Of a DNA stretch of 64,000 nucleotides, positions 18,029-26,336 are shown one piece after another (the first letter of the stretch is position 1; every line of letters begins with the position of its first letter). Below the pieces are notes generated by a model. It worked only from the letters and a program-made list of their open reading frames with translations, searched no databases and was not told where the DNA came from. The DNA is from Streptomyces sp. GS7. GTDB taxonomy: Bacteria > Actinomycetota > Actinomycetes > Streptomycetales > Streptomycetaceae. The DNA lies in the NCBI RefSeq assembly GCF_009834125.1, contig NZ_CP047146.1:5635501-5699500 (forward strand), in the 5' to 3' direction. Made by a program: the position numbers and the translations under genes.

Positions 18029-18126
18029 GGCGAAACGACCTCGCGCCGCGGGGCACCCGGTACGGCGGCCGTACGGCGCGGCGCCTCGCCCCAGGAGCGC
18101 TGCCCCGAGGGGCAGAACGTTTCGCC
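18029..18126. promoter_or_regulatory. Candidate operators between ArsR-like regulator and MFS exporter
   Basis: The divergent promoter region holds GGCGAAACG at 18029-18037 and its exact reverse complement CGTTTCGCC at 18118-18126. It also holds a 16-bp palindrome, CTGCCCC-GA-GGGGCAG, at 18100-18115. Either could bind the adjacent ArsR-type regulator. The assignment is inferred from position. Confidence 0.4.
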
Positions 18127-18160
18127 GGGGACCGCAGTATTCCGCCAGGACACTGACCGC

Positions 18161-19564
18161 ATGCCGACACTCTCCACACCGCTCCGCACCCCTCCGGCCA
18201 CCCGCCCGATGTCCCCGCTGTCCCTGGTGGCCGTCTGCCTGGGCTACTTCATGGTCATCCTGGACGTCACCGTCGTCACGGTGGCGCTGCCGGAACTCGG
18301 CGGCGCGCTGCACGCCGGGGTGACCGGGCTCCAGTGGACGGTGGACGGCTACACCCTGGTCTTCGCCGGGCTGCTGCTCTTCTGCGGCGGGCTCGGGGAC
18401 CGGCTCGGCGCCCGGACGGTGTTCCTCGCCGGGCTCGCGGTGTTCACGCTCGCTTCGGCGGGGTGCGCCCTCGCGCCCGCGGTCGCGGTACTGGTCGTGG
18501 CCCGGCTGGTGCAGGGGGTCGGCGCCGCGCTGCTGGTGCCCGCCTCACTCGCGCTGCTGCGGGCGGCCTGCCCCGACCCGGCGTCCCGCGCCCGTGCCTT
18601 CGGCCTCTGGGGCATGGTCGCCGGTCTCGGCGCCGGGGCCGGGCCGGTGCTCGGCGGGGTGCTGGTCACCGCGCTCGGCTGGCGCTCGGTGTTCTTCGTG
18701 AACCTGCCCGTGGGGCTCGCCGCGCTGCTGCTGACGCTGCGGTGGGTACCCCGCTCCCCCGCCGCCCCGGCCCGGACCGGTCTGGACATCCCGGCGCAGA
18801 CCGCCGCGGCGGTGAGCGTGGCGGCGCTGGCCACCGGCTGCATCGAGGCCGGCCCCCTGGGCTGGACCCACCCCGCCGTGCTCGGCGCGTTCGCCGTCAC
18901 GCTCCTCGGATCGGCCGCCTTCCTGTTCCTGGAGCGGCGCTCGGCGGCGCCCATGCTGCCGCCGGCTCTCTTCCGCAACCGGGCGTTCTCCGCCTCCGCC
19001 GTCATCGGCGTGCTGCTCAACACCGGTTTCTACGGGCTGCTGTTCCTCGCCCCGCTGTACTTCCAGCAGGTCCACCACTACAGCGCGCTGCGCACCGGCA
19101 TCGCGCTGCTGCCGGCCGTCGGGCTGGTGGCCGCCGGCTCCGCGCTGGGCGGGCGCCTGACGGCCCGGACGGGTCCGCGGCCCCCGATGGTGGCGGGCCT
19201 GGCCGTCGGCGCGGCGGGCCTGGCCGGCTGGCTGTGCGCGGCCCCCGACACGCCGTACCTCGCCCTGGTGGCCCCGATGGCCGCCGCCGGGTTCGGTACC
19301 GCGTTGACCATGCCGGCGTCCACCGCGGCCGTGATGGACGCCGCGCCCGGCGAGCGTAGCGGCGCCGCCGCGGCGGTCTTCAACGCCGCCCGCCAACTGG
19401 GCAGCGTCCTCGGTGTCGCCGTCTTCGGGACGCTGACCGCCGCCGGGCTCGTCCCGGGGCTGCACACCGCGGTGTCCGCCGGCGCGGCCGGCTTCCTGGT
19501 CGCGGCCGGACTGGCGGCGCGATACGTCCCGGGGACCGCCGGGACGCGCACGACCGGTCGCTAG
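18161..19564 (+). CDS. EmrB/QacA-type MFS drug exporter
   Basis: A 467-residue DHA2-type exporter with about 14 hydrophobic helices. FMVILDVTVVTVALPEL in helix 1 is the conserved motif D1, GDRLGARTVF is motif A, and PVLGGVLVTALGWRSVFFVN is motif C plus the following helix characteristic of drug antiporters. It likely exports a hydrophobic compound using proton motive force. ATG 18161 was chosen because the upstream open frame lies in the promoter region of the divergent ArsR-like gene. Confidence 0.87.
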   Translation: MPTLSTPLRTPPATRPMSPLSLVAVCLGYFMVILDVTVVTVALPELGGALHAGVTGLQWTVDGYTLVFAGLLLFCGGLGDRLGARTVFLAGLAVFTLASAGCALAPAVAVLVVARLVQGVGAALLVPASLALLRAACPDPASRARAFGLWGMVAGLGAGAGPVLGGVLVTALGWRSVFFVNLPVGLAALLLTLRWVPRSPAAPARTGLDIPAQTAAAVSVAALATGCIEAGPLGWTHPAVLGAFAVTLLGSAAFLFLERRSAAPMLPPALFRNRAFSASAVIGVLLNTGFYGLLFLAPLYFQQVHHYSALRTGIALLPAVGLVAAGSALGGRLTARTGPRPPMVAGLAVGAAGLAGWLCAAPDTPYLALVAPMAAAGFGTALTMPASTAAVMDAAPGERSGAAAAVFNAARQLGSVLGVAVFGTLTAAGLVPGLHTAVSAGAAGFLVAAGLAARYVPGTAGTRTTGR

Positions 19565-19581
19565 CCGGCGGTCCGACCGGG

Positions 19582-19803
19582 TCAGCCGCAGGTCCAGCAC
19601 CCGGCCCAGCAGGCCAACCGGGCGCTGTGGTCGCGCAGCCGGAGCGCGGTGAGCCCGTCGTCCGGGACCTCGTGCGACACGGGCCGGGTGCCGGCGAACC
19701 GGGCGCACAGGATGACGGTCAGTGCGGCGAGTTCCTCGGGCTCGGCGTGGCCCCGGACGATCCGGAACCGGATCTCTGACGGGTCATCGGTCGGGCGGGT
19801 CAC
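19582..19803 (-). CDS. Acyl-CoA carboxylase epsilon subunit-like protein
   Basis: A 73-residue protein beginning VTRPTDDPSEIRFRIVRG and continuing with HAEPEELAALTVIL, the pattern of the small epsilon subunits (AccE/PccE) that assemble actinobacterial acyl-CoA carboxylases. GTG 19803 is preferred because the longer frame to 19881 adds an Arg/Pro-rich stretch not seen in the family. No carboxylase alpha or beta subunit gene is nearby, so it is an orphan. The C-terminus (ACWAGCWTCG) is unusually rich in Cys and Trp. Confidence 0.65.
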   Translation of the reverse strand: MTRPTDDPSEIRFRIVRGHAEPEELAALTVILCARFAGTRPVSHEVPDDGLTALRLRDHSARLACWAGCWTCG

Positions 19804-20009
19804 ACGGCCGACGCTAGGAGCAGCGGCGGGCCGTGTCGCGCGGGAGCGGGCCCGGTGTGCGCCGTTCGGGCGGCCGGACAACTCCCCAGGCGTGATTCCG
19901 CCGGGCCCTGCCGTGTTGAGCGCGGGGCGCGCGCGGCGGGCGGTCAGGATCGCGCGCAGGTACGGGCACGTACACCGGCACGGGACGACGAAGTGGAGAG
20001 GGCGGGACG

Positions 20010-21311
20010 ATGAGACGTGAGCGGACCGGCGAAGAGCGGGACCCGGCGCCGGACGACGGGCGCCGGGACTTCCTCAGATGTGCGGCGGGGTTCGCGGGGA
20101 CGGCGGCCTCGGTGGGGCTGGCCGGCGGGGCCGCCGCGGTGCCGGCCGGCCGGTCGGCACAGGAGGCGGCGCCGGCCCCGTACGGCAGGTCGGACGACGG
20201 CCGGCGGCTGCCGCCGGACCGGGTGCCGTTCCACGGCTGGGCGCAGGCCGGGATCGTGACACCGCAGCAGTTGTTCGCCGGTTTCGTCGCCTACGACTTC
20301 CTGGGGCAGGACCGAGCGGCCCTGACGAAGCTGTTGCGGCGGCTCACCGAACGGTGCCGGGTGCTGGCGGCCGGGGTGAAGCCGGCGGACGAGAAGGTGG
20401 CGTCGGAGCGGTCCACGCCGGACTCGCTGTCCCTCACCGTCGGCGTGGGGGCGTCGCTGTTCGACGACCGGTTCGGGCTCGCCGGGCACAAGCCGCGGCA
20501 CCTGAAGGCGATGCCCGCGTTCCCCGACGACCGGCTGGACCCGGCGCGCTGCCACGGCGACCTGTCGTTGCAGATCTGCGCGGAGCACCCGGACGCCGTG
20601 GTGCACGTGCTGCGCGACCTGGCCCGGGAGACGGAGGGGATGCTGCGGCCTCGCTGGCGGATGGACGCCTTCATGAACCCGTCGCGGCCGTCGGGTTCAC
20701 CGCGGAACTTCCTCGGCTTCAAGGACGGGATCGTCAATCCGGACACGTACTCGGCGGATGAGGTGGACCGGCTGCTCTGGGTGACGCCGCGGTGCGGTGA
20801 GCCGGAGTGGGCCGTGGGCGGCAGCTACCAGGCGCTGCGGCTGATCCGCTTCCACACGGAGTCCTGGGAGCGGGTGCCGGTGTCCCACCAGGAGCGGATC
20901 TTCGGGCGGCGCAAGGCGAGCGGCGCTCCGCTGGACGGCGTGCGCGAGAACGACCCGCCGGACTACGACGCGGACCCGGACGGCAGGAAGATCCCGTTCG
21001 ACTCCCACATCCGGCTGGCCAATCCGCGCAGGCGCGGCACCGACGACTCCCGTTTCCTGCGGCGGAGTTACAACTACAGCACGGGGTTCGACCAGCGCGG
21101 CGAGATGGACCTGGGACTGGTCTTCGTCGGCTACCAGCAGAATCTGGAGCGGCAGTTCGCCACCGTGCAGCGGCGGTTGCGGCACGAGCCGCTGTCCCGG
21201 TTCATCACCCCGTTCGGCGGCGGCTACTTCTTCGTGCTGCCCGGCGTACGGGACCGGGACGACTGGTTCGGATCCCAGCTGATGCGGGACACCCGGCCCC
21301 GCGGCACCTGA
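20010..21311 (+). CDS. Tat-exported Dyp-type heme peroxidase (EfeB-like)
   Basis: A 433-residue protein. Residues 18-23 (RRDFLR) plus a hydrophobic stretch form a twin-arginine signal peptide with cleavage near residue 55, so it is exported folded with its heme. The DyP signature GFKDGIVNP (GXXDG) is present near residue 240, and the C-terminal heme-pocket region contains GLVFVGYQQNLERQF. EfeB-type enzymes release iron from heme or oxidise dyes and phenols outside the cell. The usual EfeU/EfeO partners are not next to it. A strong hairpin terminator follows. Confidence 0.88.
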   Translation: MRRERTGEERDPAPDDGRRDFLRCAAGFAGTAASVGLAGGAAAVPAGRSAQEAAPAPYGRSDDGRRLPPDRVPFHGWAQAGIVTPQQLFAGFVAYDFLGQDRAALTKLLRRLTERCRVLAAGVKPADEKVASERSTPDSLSLTVGVGASLFDDRFGLAGHKPRHLKAMPAFPDDRLDPARCHGDLSLQICAEHPDAVVHVLRDLARETEGMLRPRWRMDAFMNPSRPSGSPRNFLGFKDGIVNPDTYSADEVDRLLWVTPRCGEPEWAVGGSYQALRLIRFHTESWERVPVSHQERIFGRRKASGAPLDGVRENDPPDYDADPDGRKIPFDSHIRLANPRRRGTDDSRFLRRSYNYSTGFDQRGEMDLGLVFVGYQQNLERQFATVQRRLRHEPLSRFITPFGGGYFFVLPGVRDRDDWFGSQLMRDTRPRGT

Positions 21312-21340
21312 GGCGCCAGACGACACGCACCCCGCGAAGA

Positions 21341-21379
21341 CGCCCCGGGGCGCCTCGGCTCACGAGGCGCCCCGGGGCG
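21341..21379. terminator. Bidirectional terminator hairpin
   Basis: A perfect 17-bp stem (21341-21357 with 21363-21379) with a 5-nt loop lies between the convergent Dyp-peroxidase and lipase genes. Confidence 0.85.
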
Positions 21380-21411
21380 CGCGTCGTCCGGGGTGCGCGC
21401 GGCGGTGCCGG

Positions 21412-22587
21412 TCAGCCGCAGTTGCCGGCCGCCGGCCTGCCCGCGAAGCGGTCGGCGAGCCAGTCGGCGGCCGGTACGGAGCCCACGATCGCGCCGGCCA
21501 CATGCTCACCCAGGGGGACCGAACTCCACTGCACCGGGGCGCCCTTGGCGCACCAGTCGGCCCGCAGCCGCCTGCCGACGGCGTACGGGATCAGCTCGTC
21601 GGCGGTCCCGTGGTACAGGTACACCGGCGCGTCCGGCGTACCTGTGCCGAGAGCGGATTCCCGCAGCCGCGCCTGCCAGTCCGGCTCGTACAGCGGGTTC
21701 TTGACGGTCACGTCGGAGATCCGCTTGAAGAGGCCGGCGGCGACGTCGGCGGCGACGCAGTTGTTGCGCAGGAAGTCGACGTAGTGGCGGCCCTTGTCGT
21801 TGAGGTAGCGGTCCAGGTGCAGCTCCGGGAAGGCGGCGTTCTGGCCGATGGCGGCCATCAGGATCAGCCCGGCGCCGATGGTGCCGTTGTCGGCGTCCGC
21901 GACCTTGAGCAGATCGGCCGGTACGCCGCCGGTCGCGGTGCCCTTGACCTTGAGCTCGGGCGCGTAGGAACGGTGCAGTTCGGCCGCCCAGCCGCTGGCC
22001 TGGCCGCCCTGGGAGTAGCCCATGATGCCGACCGGGGAGTCCCCGCTGACCCCGGCGGCGCCCGCCCCGGGGAGCCGTTCGGCGGCCCGGGCCACGTCCA
22101 GGACCGCCTGGCCCTCGGCTCGCCCCACGGTGTAGGTGTGGTCGCCGGGGGTGCCCAGGCCCTCGTAGTCGGTGACCGCGACCGCCCAGCCGCGGCGGGT
22201 GAGCTGCTGGATGAGGTTGGCCTCCATGGTGGTGCCCTTGGGGAAGCCGGCCGAGGGTGCGCAGGAGTCGGCGAGGCCGACGGTGCCGACGGCGTACGTG
22301 ACGAGCGGGCGCGGGCCGTTCTTGCCGTCGTCGGGGACGATGACGGTTCCGGAGACGGTGTTGGGGGTGCCCTTGGCGGTGGTGGAGCGGTAGGTGAGGT
22401 GCCAGGCGCGGGTCCGGGTGGGCTGGCCGGGCAGCGGGTGGAAGGAGGTCGGGGCGGCGGTCACGATGTCACCGGGGCGGCCGTCCCCGGGCGCGGGCTG
22501 CTGCGCCGTCGCGGCGCCCGCGCCCGAGAGGCCGAGCAGCAGGGCCAGGGCGGCGGCAGTGGTCGGTAAAGCGGAGCGAAGGTGCAT
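21412..22587 (-). CDS. Secreted lipase / alpha-beta hydrolase (LIP family)
   Basis: A 391-residue secreted esterase-lipase. A Sec signal peptide covers residues 1-28 (cleavage near ATAQ). GYSQGG near residue 195 is the nucleophile elbow (GxSxG), a catalytic Asp is likely in GTADELIPY, and GEHVAG supplies the His. The pattern matches the secretory lipase (LIP) family that includes Candida lipases. It probably hydrolyses triacylglycerols or other esters outside the cell. It is followed on the same strand by an upstream AraC regulator gene 84 bp away. Confidence 0.85.
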   Translation of the reverse strand: MHLRSALPTTAAALALLLGLSGAGAATAQQPAPGDGRPGDIVTAAPTSFHPLPGQPTRTRAWHLTYRSTTAKGTPNTVSGTVIVPDDGKNGPRPLVTYAVGTVGLADSCAPSAGFPKGTTMEANLIQQLTRRGWAVAVTDYEGLGTPGDHTYTVGRAEGQAVLDVARAAERLPGAGAAGVSGDSPVGIMGYSQGGQASGWAAELHRSYAPELKVKGTATGGVPADLLKVADADNGTIGAGLILMAAIGQNAAFPELHLDRYLNDKGRHYVDFLRNNCVAADVAAGLFKRISDVTVKNPLYEPDWQARLRESALGTGTPDAPVYLYHGTADELIPYAVGRRLRADWCAKGAPVQWSSVPLGEHVAGAIVGSVPAADWLADRFAGRPAAGNCG

Positions 22588-22671
22588 ACGGCTCTCCCAA
22601 CTGACCTGAGGGCTGGGGTCGTTGGGCCGACCGTAGTGACTCGCGGGTAAGGAGGGGGCTGACCGGGACGC

Positions 22672-23745
22672 TCAGCTTTGCTGGCCGTGCGGGGCAGGCG
22701 GCGGGCGCCCGCCGGGATCGGCACCGCCGCCCTGCAGTCGGTAGGCGCCCGGTGTGGTGCCCGTCCAGCGGCGGAAGGCGCGGTGGAAGGCGGTGTCCTC
22801 GGAGAAGCCGATCCGCGCCGCGAGTTCGGCGATCGGCTCCCGCCCGGCGGTCAGCGCGGTGATCGCCGCGTCCCGGCGTACCGCGTCCTTGAGCCGCTGG
22901 TAGGAGGTGCCCTCGGCCTGGAGCCGGCGCCGCAGGGTCGCCGGGCTGACCGCGAGCCGGGCCGCGACCTCCGCGGCCTCCGGGAGCCGCGCGGGCGCCG
23001 GAGTCCGCAGCGCCCGGGCGAGGGTGCGCCGCACCTGCTCGGCGACGGTGGTCCCGTACTCCCGCCGGGCCAGCAGATCCGCCGGCGCCCGTCGCAGCAT
23101 CGCGGTCAGCGCGGTCTCGTCCCGCACCACGGGCGCGGCCAGCCAGTGCGCGTCCCAGCCGGCCGCGGTGTGCTCGGCGCCGAAGCGGACCGGGCAGCCG
23201 AAGAGCAGGTCGTACTCGCCGGCGTGGCCGGGCGCCGGATGCGCGAACCGGGCCCAGCGCAGCGGGATGCGCCGCCCGATCAGCCAGCTGGAGAGCCGGT
23301 GGAAGATGATCAGTACGCATTCGGCGAGGAAGTCGGCGTCGTCGTACGGGCGCAGATCGCTGCGTACGGAGAAGACGGCGGTGCCGGAGGCGGTGCCCCC
23401 GTCGACGGACATCACCGGGCCGCCGGGGAACAGCGCGTAGAAGCGCGCGGCCCGCTCCAGGGCGGACCCCAGGTCCGGGCAGCCCAGGCAGGCATGGCAC
23501 ATCATCGCGAAGGTGCCGCGGCGGCTGGGAACCGGGCCCAGGCCGAGGAACTCGTCGTCGGTGGCGCGGTGCAGGGCCCGGATCAGGAGGGCGAACTGCT
23601 CCCCGGTGACCCGGGCCCGGTCGTCGCCGAGCAGCAGCGGCGGGATCCGCGCGCCCTGGAGCAGCGGCACGGTGTCGATGCCGAGCCGCCGCGCCCCGCC
23701 CAGCGCGGCCCGCACATGGTGCATCGCGATCGTCGAGCGCCCCAT
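22672..23745 (-). CDS. AraC-family transcriptional regulator (arabinose-binding-domain type)
   Basis: A 357-residue regulator: an N-terminal effector-binding domain of the OruR/Arabinose_bd type (about residues 15-200), then two helix-turn-helices. AARLAVSPATLRRRLQAEG and IGFSEDTAFHRAFRRWTG mark the AraC DNA-binding region (about 240-335). It lies 84 bp upstream of the secreted lipase gene on the same strand and may control it. The overlap of promoter regions is not conclusive. Confidence 0.85.
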   Translation of the reverse strand: MGRSTIAMHHVRAALGGARRLGIDTVPLLQGARIPPLLLGDDRARVTGEQFALLIRALHRATDDEFLGLGPVPSRRGTFAMMCHACLGCPDLGSALERAARFYALFPGGPVMSVDGGTASGTAVFSVRSDLRPYDDADFLAECVLIIFHRLSSWLIGRRIPLRWARFAHPAPGHAGEYDLLFGCPVRFGAEHTAAGWDAHWLAAPVVRDETALTAMLRRAPADLLARREYGTTVAEQVRRTLARALRTPAPARLPEAAEVAARLAVSPATLRRRLQAEGTSYQRLKDAVRRDAAITALTAGREPIAELAARIGFSEDTAFHRAFRRWTGTTPGAYRLQGGGADPGGRPPPAPHGQQS

Positions 23746-23803
23746 GGCCCGACACGGTAGCCGCCGTGGGCGCAGAGGTCAGCGGCCGAACTCCCCGCCG
23801 CGC

Positions 23804-24892
23804 TCAGCAGATCCGCGGCAGCTGCTCCCCCAGCGGCAGGTCGACCACGCGCGTACCGCCCAGCGGGGTACGGGCCACCACCATCCCGGGGTGCGCCGCG
23901 ACCGCCTCGCCGATCACCGCGGCCCCGGCCCCCAGGGGGTGCGCGCGCATCGCGTCCAGCACGGCGTCGGCGTGCTCGCGGGGGACGAAGGCCACCAGCT
24001 TGCCCTCGTTGGCGACGTACATCGGGTCGAGGCCGAGGATGGCGCAGGCGTTGGCGACGACGGGCGGGACGGGGATGGCGCGCTCGTTGATGACGACGCC
24101 GGTCGCGGAGGCGGTGGCGATCTCGTTGAGCGCGGCCGCCAGTCCGCCGCGGGTGGGGTCGCGCAGCACGTGCAGATCCGGGGTGACGGCGAGCATGGTC
24201 TGGACGAGGCCGCCGAGCGCGGCGCAGTCGCTCTCGATCTCCACGCCGAACTCCAGGCCCTCGCGGACGCTCATGATGGCCACGCCGTGGACGCCGAGGT
24301 CGCCGCTGACGATCACCACGTCGCCGGGCACCACCCGTTGCGGACGCAGATCGACGCCCGGCGGGATCAGCCCGATGCCCGCGGTGTTCAGATAGACCCC
24401 GTCGCCGTGGCCGGCCTCGACGACCTTGGTGTCACCGGTCGCCACCTCCACCCCGGCGGCCCGCGCGGCGGCGCCCAGAGCGTCGGCGACCCCGGCGACC
24501 ACCGGCATCTCGACGCCCTCCTCCAGGATGAACCCGCAGGAGAGGTAGGCGGCCCGGGCGCCGCTCATCGCGAGGTCGTTGACGGTGCCGTTGACGGCCA
24601 GGTCGCCGATGCTGCCGCCGGGGAAGAACAGCGGCCGGACGACATAGGAGTCGGTGGAGAAGGCGAGCCGCAGACCGCCCAGGGAGAACACCGCGGAGTC
24701 GCCGAGCTGGGCGAGGAGTTCACCGCCGAAGGCGGGGACGAAGATCTGCTGGACGAGTTCGGCGGAGAGCGCGCCGCCCCCGCCGTGCCCCATGACGACG
24801 CGGGGGGTCTCGCGCAGCGGGGTCGGGCAGGTCCAGCCGGAGATGTCGACGGCGGGCAGGTCGCGGGGGCTCTGGGAGGTGGTGTCAGACAA
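23804..24892 (-). CDS. hypE: HypE, hydrogenase thiocarbamate-to-cyanide dehydratase
   Basis: A 362-residue HypE. The C-terminus ends PRIC; that terminal Cys receives the carbamoyl group from HypF, and HypE dehydrates it to thiocyanate to provide the CN ligands of the [NiFe] active site. MGHGGGG near residue 34 is the family N-terminal motif and [15 protein letters not shown] is the AIRS/PurM-type ATP-binding segment. The start is an in-frame TTG at 24892 that overlaps the end of hypD by 8 nt; no ATG exists before the conserved MGHGGGG. It is the last gene of the hydrogenase locus. Confidence 0.93.
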   Translation of the reverse strand: MSDTTSQSPRDLPAVDISGWTCPTPLRETPRVVMGHGGGGALSAELVQQIFVPAFGGELLAQLGDSAVFSLGGLRLAFSTDSYVVRPLFFPGGSIGDLAVNGTVNDLAMSGARAAYLSCGFILEEGVEMPVVAGVADALGAAARAAGVEVATGDTKVVEAGHGDGVYLNTAGIGLIPPGVDLRPQRVVPGDVVIVSGDLGVHGVAIMSVREGLEFGVEIESDCAALGGLVQTMLAVTPDLHVLRDPTRGGLAAALNEIATASATGVVINERAIPVPPVVANACAILGLDPMYVANEGKLVAFVPREHADAVLDAMRAHPLGAGAAVIGEAVAAHPGMVVARTPLGGTRVVDLPLGEQLPRIC

Positions 24893-26009
24893 CGGGGCTC
24901 GCCTCCAGCGGGGTGGGCGTGACGCCGAGTCGGCGGTAGAGGTAGTAGGCGGCGCAGGCGCCCTCGCTGGAGACCATGGTCGCGCCGAGCGGGGTGCGCG
25001 GGGTGCAGGTGGTGCCGAACGACGGGCACTCGTTCGGCTTGATCAGCCCTTGCAGCACTTCACCGCTGCGGCAGGCGGCGGGCTCGCGGGTGGTGATACC
25101 GCCGACCGCGAAGCGGTGTTCGGCGTCGTAGTCGCGGTAGCGCTCGGACAGCCGCCAGCCGCTGGCGGGGATGGTGCCGATGCCGCGCCAGGCCCGGTCG
25201 GTGACCTCGAAGACGTCCGCGAGCATGGCCTGCGCCGCCGGGTTGCCCTCCGGCCGGACGGCCCGCGGATAGGCGTTGTCGACGGTGTGTTCGCCGCGCT
25301 CCAGCTGGCGGACGGTGCGCCGGATGCCCTCCAGGATGTCCAGCGGTTCGAACCCGGTGACGACGATGGGCACCTTGAAGCGCTCGGCCAGCTCGGGGTA
25401 CTCCCCCATGCCCATCACGCTGCACACGTGGCCGGCGGCGAGGAACGCCTGGACGCGGCAGCTCGGCGAGGTCATGATCGCCTCGATGGCGGGCGGCACG
25501 CGGACGTGGGAGACCAGCAGACTGAAGTTGGGAATGCCCAGCCTGCGTGCCTGATGGACCGTCATGGCGTTGGGCGGGGCGGTGGTTTCGAATCCGATGC
25601 CGAAGAACACCACCTCGCGGTGCGGGTTCTGCTGGGCGATCTTCAGCGCGTCGAGCGGGGAGTACACGACCCGGACGTCGCCGCCCTCGCCGCGCACCTG
25701 GAACAGGTCGCGGTCGCTGCCCGGTACGCGGAGCATGTCGCCGAAGGAGCAGAAGATCACGTCCGGGCGGGCGGCGATCTCCAGCGCCTTGTCGATGACC
25801 TCCAGCGGCGTCACGCACACCGGGCACCCCGGACCGTGGATCAACTCGACCTCATCGGGAAGGAGTTGGTCGATACCGTGGCGGATGATCGTGTGCGTCT
25901 GGCCGCCGCACACCTCCATCAGCGCCCACGGCCGGGTCACCGTGGCGCGGATCTCGTCGAACAGTCGCCGGGCCAGCTCCGGGTTCTGGAACTCGTCGAT
26001 GTACTTCAC
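24885..26009 (-). CDS. hypD: HypD, Fe-S scaffold for Fe(CN)2CO assembly
   Basis: A 374-residue Hyp[17 protein letters not shown] and the C-terminal cysteine cluster (ECPSFGTTC and EGACAAYY) are all present; these bind the [4Fe-4S] cluster and the iron centre on which CO and cyanide are assembled with HypC. GTG 26009 was chosen over the longer frame to 26048 because it begins with the family start [12 protein letters not shown] and overlaps the hypC stop in the classic GTGA arrangement. It overlaps hypE by 8 nt at its 3' end, so hypC, hypD and hypE are translationally coupled. Confidence 0.95.
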   Translation of the reverse strand: MKYIDEFQNPELARRLFDEIRATVTRPWALMEVCGGQTHTIIRHGIDQLLPDEVELIHGPGCPVCVTPLEVIDKALEIAARPDVIFCSFGDMLRVPGSDRDLFQVRGEGGDVRVVYSPLDALKIAQQNPHREVVFFGIGFETTAPPNAMTVHQARRLGIPNFSLLVSHVRVPPAIEAIMTSPSCRVQAFLAAGHVCSVMGMGEYPELAERFKVPIVVTGFEPLDILEGIRRTVRQLERGEHTVDNAYPRAVRPEGNPAAQAMLADVFEVTDRAWRGIGTIPASGWRLSERYRDYDAEHRFAVGGITTREPAACRSGEVLQGLIKPNECPSFGTTCTPRTPLGATMVSSEGACAAYYLYRRLGVTPTPLEASPVV

Positions 26010-26293
26010 TGCCGCGCCTCCTGGCCCACTTCCGCCGCCGCTTCCCACGGGTCGCCGAACTCCTCCTGGAGCAGGCCGAGTTCCTCGAAGAGCGCCAGGG
26101 TCTTCCGGGCCGACTCCTCGTCCAGCCGTTGGAGCGCGAAGCCCACATGGACGATCGCGTACTCACCCACCGCCAGATCCGGTACGTACTCCAGGCACAC
26201 CTCCTTGACCACGCCGCCGAAGTCGACGGTGGCCATCCGGGTGCCGTCCCGTTCCTCGATCTCCATCACCTTGCCGGGCACCGCCAGGCACAT
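26006..26293 (-). CDS. hypC: HypC, hydrogenase maturation chaperone
   Basis: A 95-residue HypC/HupF-family chaperone. It begins MCLAVPGKV; after removal of Met, the N-terminal Cys2 binds the Fe(CN)2CO unit that HypC carries between HypD and the large subunit. [15 protein letters not shown] follows as in the family. A GGAGGACC ribosome-binding site precedes the ATG, and the stop overlaps the hypD start by 4 nt (GTGA). Confidence 0.95.
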   Translation of the reverse strand: MCLAVPGKVMEIEERDGTRMATVDFGGVVKEVCLEYVPDLAVGEYAIVHVGFALQRLDEESARKTLALFEELGLLQEEFGDPWEAAAEVGQEARQ

Positions 26294-26336
26294 GGGTCCT
26301 CCTCGTCGTGCGGGTACACAAGCGGGTAGAAAAGGG

